Below the pieces are notes generated by a model. The model searched no databases. It was not told the DNA's origin and worked only from the letters and a program-made list of their open reading frames with translations. A stretch of DNA of 17,200 nucleotides from Candidatus Zixiibacteriota bacterium (lineage in GTDB: Bacteria; Zixibacteria; MSB-5A5; SM1-73), in assembly GCA_023129805.1 (NCBI GenBank), contig JAGMBK010000020.1, positions 1-17,200 on the forward strand. Direction: 5' to 3'. This document shows, in pieces, positions 14,251 through 17,200 of the stretch. Each line of letters opens with the position of its first letter. Position 1 is the first letter of the stretch. A program made the translations under genes and the position numbers.

Positions 14251-16665
14251 ATGTTCAAAAAATTTCCAGAGCTAATCCTATATGTTTTGATAACCATTCT
14301 GGTCATCTCTTTGTATGGGGGGAAGTATGGCTTCCTGGAGAAACAAGCTACGCAGATGCAGGATGTAATGTTCAAGCTGAGAGGCAAGATCGATACGCCT
14401 CCAGCAGACATCATCATCGTAGCAATTGATGATACATCGGTAGATCATGTAGGAAAGTGGCCCTGGCAAAGAGACCTTTTGGCTAAGCTTATCTTTGCCA
14501 TTTCACAGGGTTCCCCCAAGGTATTGGGGCTGGACATATTCCTTCCGGAGCAGATTGATGAGGACACCTCAGGTCGGACAGACTTTCTGGCCAAGGAGAT
14601 TAATGCCGCTGGAAACGTGATTGTTCCCATCTATTTCAGTCTTTCGGATGTGGGGATACCCCCAGCGCCAGCTCCTGGTCATATCATGAAATCTTCCGTA
14701 GGTGATCCCAGAGATTTAAGAAAAGTCGCATCCTCCCTTATCTACGCAAAACAAATCCACTATCCCAGTCATGCACTGGTTGAGGCATCATACGGCTTTG
14801 GGCATATCAATATTGATCATGGTGCGGATGGATTGGTTAGAAGAGAACCGCTTTTGATCAACTATGACGGATATTTATACCCATCATTTGGTTTGCGGGT
14901 AGCCAGCAGGTATTTGAAAATCAATCCAACTCAAATCAGACCCAAAGGAGAAGGTGGCCTGGTTGTAGGAAACACTATCATTCCCACGGATAAAAGACAG
15001 CGAATGCATCTAAATTATCGCGGACCGAATCTAAGCTTCAAACGGGTTTCGGCTACAGAAGTCCTGACTGGCGAGGTGGACCCTAAAACATTCACAAAGA
15101 AAATAGTACTGGTGGGCTTGACCTCCACCGAATCCAAGACCTGGGTCAAGGTCCCCGCATTTGGCCAAATAAATGAGGTAGAAAGGATTGCCACCGTCAC
15201 CCAAAACATAATCCATCGCCACTTCTTAAGACACCTCTCTCCATTTTGGAATGTGCTAATTTTGATTTTAATTGGAACCTTCTGTGCTCTGGTCCTTCCC
15301 AATGTATCTTTGACCTACCGGATGGTAATTCTTCTGGTGTTCTTGTTTGTGGTATTCAATCTCAGTTACATCCTTTTCTCCTCCTTCGGGACTCTGACCA
15401 AGCCCATCTATCCTATCTTGGAACTTTTATTTTTCCTGATCGCCGTCCCCGCCATCAAGCTTAAAGCCCTGGGAAGAAAGAAAGCGGAAGAAGAGAGAGT
15501 GGAGATGGGAAGTGCAAAGGGGGAACTCCACACACATCCAGGTTCAGAGCAAGCTAAAAAAGAGCCATCAGAAAGAGAGGTGGATGCTTCCATCCAAACG
15601 GTCAGCAAGAAACCTGTCCACGAAAAAACGGAGCAGACATATTCAGAGACAACTGAGCCAAGAGGAGGTGATGGAGGAGAGAAAGAAGAATCACCGCCTT
15701 CATCCTCCGCCACAACTATTGTATCTTCAGATCAGGTTGTTGCATTTTCGAAGACCCTGATCTTTCCGACTTCCTCGGATGAGAGCTCTACCCTTCCCCT
15801 TGTAGGGGAATCTCCTTCTTTTTCCCAGTTTGGTCGTTATAAGATCATCCAGTTTTTAGGCAAGGGTGGGATAGGGACGGTATATAAGGGATTGGATCCG
15901 GTACTGGACAGACTGATCGCCCTTAAGATCATAAAATTGAATTTTGCCCTTTCTCCGGCTGAAATCTCTGAATTCAAGGAGAGATTGATTGGGGAAGCCA
16001 AGGTGGGAGATAAATTTTCTCATCCAAACATAGTTACCATCTACGATGTGGGAGAGGAGGGAGGTCTACACTATATAGCCATGGAATATCTTTCAGGTTA
16101 TACCTTGGAGGATTTCATCAAGAAAAAGGGAGAGCTGAATTACAGGATCGTTGCCAAAATCATCATGCAGACATGCGATGCGTTAAGCCATGCTCATCAC
16201 CACGGTATCGTGCATAGAGATATCAAGCCAGCCAACATCATGCTTTTGGAAGATTTTCATGTAAAGGTAATGGATTTCGGGATCGCCAGATTGGAGGCGG
16301 GTTCACTGACTCAAAGTAACATAACATTGGGCACCCCCTATTACTTCTCCCCAGAGCAATTAGAGGGGAAGCCAACAGACAAAAGGTCAGATATCTTTTC
16401 TCTGGGTGTGGTGATCTACGAGCTTCTCACCGGTCGGAAACCTTTTCAAGGGGGAACCGTCAGTTCGCTCGTGTATCGCATTTTGAATCACAATCCTCCT
16501 CCTCCCTCCACCATAAACGAAAAAACCCCTTTGGTGTTCGATCGCATAGTAGTCAAGGCCATGGCAAAAGTACCTGAGGAGAGGTATCAGGATGCGGAGG
16601 AGATAAGCAAAATCTTAAAAGAGTTCATCACCAGTTTCGTGGTTAGCCGTACCATCCGGATATAA
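14251..16665 (+). CDS. CHASE2-domain transmembrane Ser/Thr protein kinase
   Basis: The 804-residue receptor-type kinase begins with a membrane helix (about 8-25). An extracytoplasmic CHASE2 sensor domain follows (about 30-325; IIIVAIDDTSVDHVGKWPW, VLGLDIFLPE, KIVLVGLTSTESKTW), then three closely spaced membrane helices (331-350, 357-377, 385-405). A low-complexity Ser/Thr/Glu/Pro linker (406-528) leads to a C-terminal Hanks-type kinase domain (530-790). The kinase looks active: G-loop GKGGIGTV (537-544), K559, E582, HRDIKPAN (655-662), DFG (675-677), GTPYYFSPEQ (694-703) and D714. It should phosphorylate cytoplasmic proteins in response to an envelope-side signal; ligand and targets are unknown. 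The ATG at 14251 has no visible ribosome binding site but is needed for the first membrane helix. Confidence 0.93.
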   Translation: MFKKFPELILYVLITILVISLYGGKYGFLEKQATQMQDVMFKLRGKIDTPPADIIIVAIDDTSVDHVGKWPWQRDLLAKLIFAISQGSPKVLGLDIFLPEQIDEDTSGRTDFLAKEINAAGNVIVPIYFSLSDVGIPPAPAPGHIMKSSVGDPRDLRKVASSLIYAKQIHYPSHALVEASYGFGHINIDHGADGLVRREPLLINYDGYLYPSFGLRVASRYLKINPTQIRPKGEGGLVVGNTIIPTDKRQRMHLNYRGPNLSFKRVSATEVLTGEVDPKTFTKKIVLVGLTSTESKTWVKVPAFGQINEVERIATVTQNIIHRHFLRHLSPFWNVLILILIGTFCALVLPNVSLTYRMVILLVFLFVVFNLSYILFSSFGTLTKPIYPILELLFFLIAVPAIKLKALGRKKAEEERVEMGSAKGELHTHPGSEQAKKEPSEREVDASIQTVSKKPVHEKTEQTYSETTEPRGGDGGEKEESPPSSSATTIVSSDQVVAFSKTLIFPTSSDESSTLPLVGESPSFSQFGRYKIIQFLGKGGIGTVYKGLDPVLDRLIALKIIKLNFALSPAEISEFKERLIGEAKVGDKFSHPNIVTIYDVGEEGGLHYIAMEYLSGYTLEDFIKKKGELNYRIVAKIIMQTCDALSHAHHHGIVHRDIKPANIMLLEDFHVKVMDFGIARLEAGSLTQSNITLGTPYYFSPEQLEGKPTDKRSDIFSLGVVIYELLTGRKPFQGGTVSSLVYRILNHNPPPPSTINEKTPLVFDRIVVKAMAKVPEERYQDAEEISKILKEFITSFVVSRTIRI

Positions 16666-16810
16666 CCTTGCATTGAGCAGTTTTCATTTTCCCAAAGACT
16701 GAAGATTTCGGTCAGGCCGAGAAAATTTCAGCAACACACAACTTTGTGAACCCACATTCTCTGCGCAAATCTAATTCGTTTTCACAAAACAAGCGTAGTG
16801 GTGAAGTTTC

Positions 16811-17003
16811 AGGGTTTGTTGAAAAAGCCATTTTGTGGAGAAGTTTTTATGTAGGAACAGGGCTTGCTTCGCACCGAGCGCTCAGCACGAGGTGTCCCTG
16901 TCCTAACTCTAAGGAGGACAGCCATCCCCCGCCAAAGGCGGGGCGGGATCCCTACGATAATCTCCCCGATTAAAGGGTATGAGACACTTTTTCAACAGTC
17001 CCT
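16811..17003. mobile_element. MITE-like element with 17-bp terminal inverted repeats
   Basis: The left end AGGGTTTGTTGAAAAAG (16811-16827) and the reverse complement of the right end at 16987-17003 (AGGGACTGTTGAAAAAG) agree at 15 of 17 positions. The 193-bp element has no credible ORF, so it would depend on a transposase elsewhere. It carries a nested REP-like element (16850-16955). The rest of the 16666-17174 gap shows nothing else except the tRNA promoter. Confidence 0.6.
16850..16955. repeat. REP-like element G nested in the MITE-like element
   Basis: It has a TGTAGG head (16850-16855) and a CCCTAC tail (16950-16955). Hairpin 1 pairs TAGGA (16852-16856) with TCCTA (16901-16905) and CAGGG (16858-16862) with CCCTG (16896-16900), leaving one unpaired A at the foot, like the bulge in REP pairs C and D. 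The second part holds the core CCCCGCC-AAA-GGCGGGG (16927-16943), but a matching foot is not clear. Confidence 0.6.
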
Positions 17004-17133
17004 TCAGCTCCACCCGAAGTGATTTTATCTTTTATGGATTTTCAAATTTCCTGGCGATAACTTCCTTTTGAAAAATCCGCGTGTTTCCAAGTAGCTTGTC
17101 AATTGGATATTGCTTCTGGATGGTCATTTTTTC

Positions 17134-17162
17134 TTGACTTTCCTTTCCGGTTGGCGTATGAT
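17134..17162 (+). promoter_or_regulatory. Sigma70 promoter of the tRNA-Leu gene
   Basis: TTGACT (17134-17139) and TATGAT (17157-17162) are exactly 17 bp apart. The predicted start, near 17169, lies about 6 nt before the tRNA 5' end. Confidence 0.8.
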
Positions 17163-17174
17163 TAAAAAACAGTT

Positions 17175-17200
17175 GCCGGAGTGGTGAAACTGGTAGACGC
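17175..17200 (+). tRNA. tRNA-Leu, 5' part only (cut by the window end)
   Basis: The last 26 bases begin with the acceptor arm GCCGGAG, then TGGTGAAACTGGTAGACGC. This is the acceptor strand plus D-arm of a bacterial class II tRNA and corresponds closely to the usual tRNA-Leu 5' half (GCCGRNGTGGYGRAAYTGGTAGACGC). The anticodon lies outside the window. Identity as Leu rests on this 5' half and on the ideal promoter just upstream. Confidence 0.85.

Noticed and set aside
14136..14429. 97-codon frame overlapping the start of the CHASE2 kinase
   Set aside because: It crosses the REP hairpin (PAKGGALRGK is the core translated) and then overlaps a well-supported kinase gene in another frame.
16746..16973. 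75-codon open frame downstream of the CHASE2 kinase
   Set aside because: It runs through the MITE-like and REP-like repeats (its HPPPKAG segment is the REP core), has no ribosome binding site and resembles no family.

Overview
The window looks like chromosome of a free-living, probably uncultured bacterium with a Gram-negative style of gene content. It has moderate base composition, AGGAG-type ribosome binding sites, a single-chain alpha2 glycyl-tRNA synthetase, a CHASE2-Ser/Thr kinase, a BatA/VWA-type membrane protein and many intergenic GC-rich hairpins. This mix recalls deep-branching lineages near the FCB group (for example Zixibacteria-like genomes) or Deltaproteobacteria. The assignment is inference only; no rRNA is present.

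Layout. 1-2075: glycogen synthase glgA (+), preceded by a hairpin repeat and followed by a composite hairpin repeat. 2076-3878: a polytopic GT-C-like glycosyltransferase with a C-terminal TPR tail (+). 3879-4221: an intergenic stretch between convergent genes, holding three secondary-structure elements. 4222-8879: a leftward housekeeping string, eno, ftsB, recO, glyQS. It is interrupted between eno and ftsB by a 752-bp unit made of a REP-associated tyrosine transposase (RAYT) gene flanked by two copies of a paired REP hairpin element. 8880-9221: the eno promoter and a second large composite hairpin repeat. 9222-12574: a VWA-domain membrane protein and a long-chain polyprenyl diphosphate synthase (both leftward). 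12575-13311: a promoter lying between two terminator-like hairpins, then the decayed 5' end of a dusB gene (leftward) and the decayed 3' end of an FHA-domain gene (rightward). 13312-16665: a metallophosphoesterase and a large CHASE2-Ser/Thr protein kinase (+). 16666-17200: a MITE-like element with a nested REP-like element, then a good sigma70 promoter driving a tRNA-Leu gene cut by the window edge.

How it fits together. Most genes are housekeeping: glycogen synthesis, glycolysis, division, recombination repair, translation and isoprenoid chain synthesis. The accessory signal is in the spaces between them. At least seven copies of a CCCGCC-nnn-GGCGGG hairpin core occur, many of them in elements headed by GTAG and closed by CTAC. 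This is the hallmark of REP sequences handled by RAYT HUH transposases, and a plausible RAYT gene sits in the middle of the set. A second theme is a possible Ser/Thr phospho-signalling neighbourhood (FHA remnant, metallophosphoesterase, CHASE2 kinase). No CRISPR array, phage or toxin-antitoxin module was seen.
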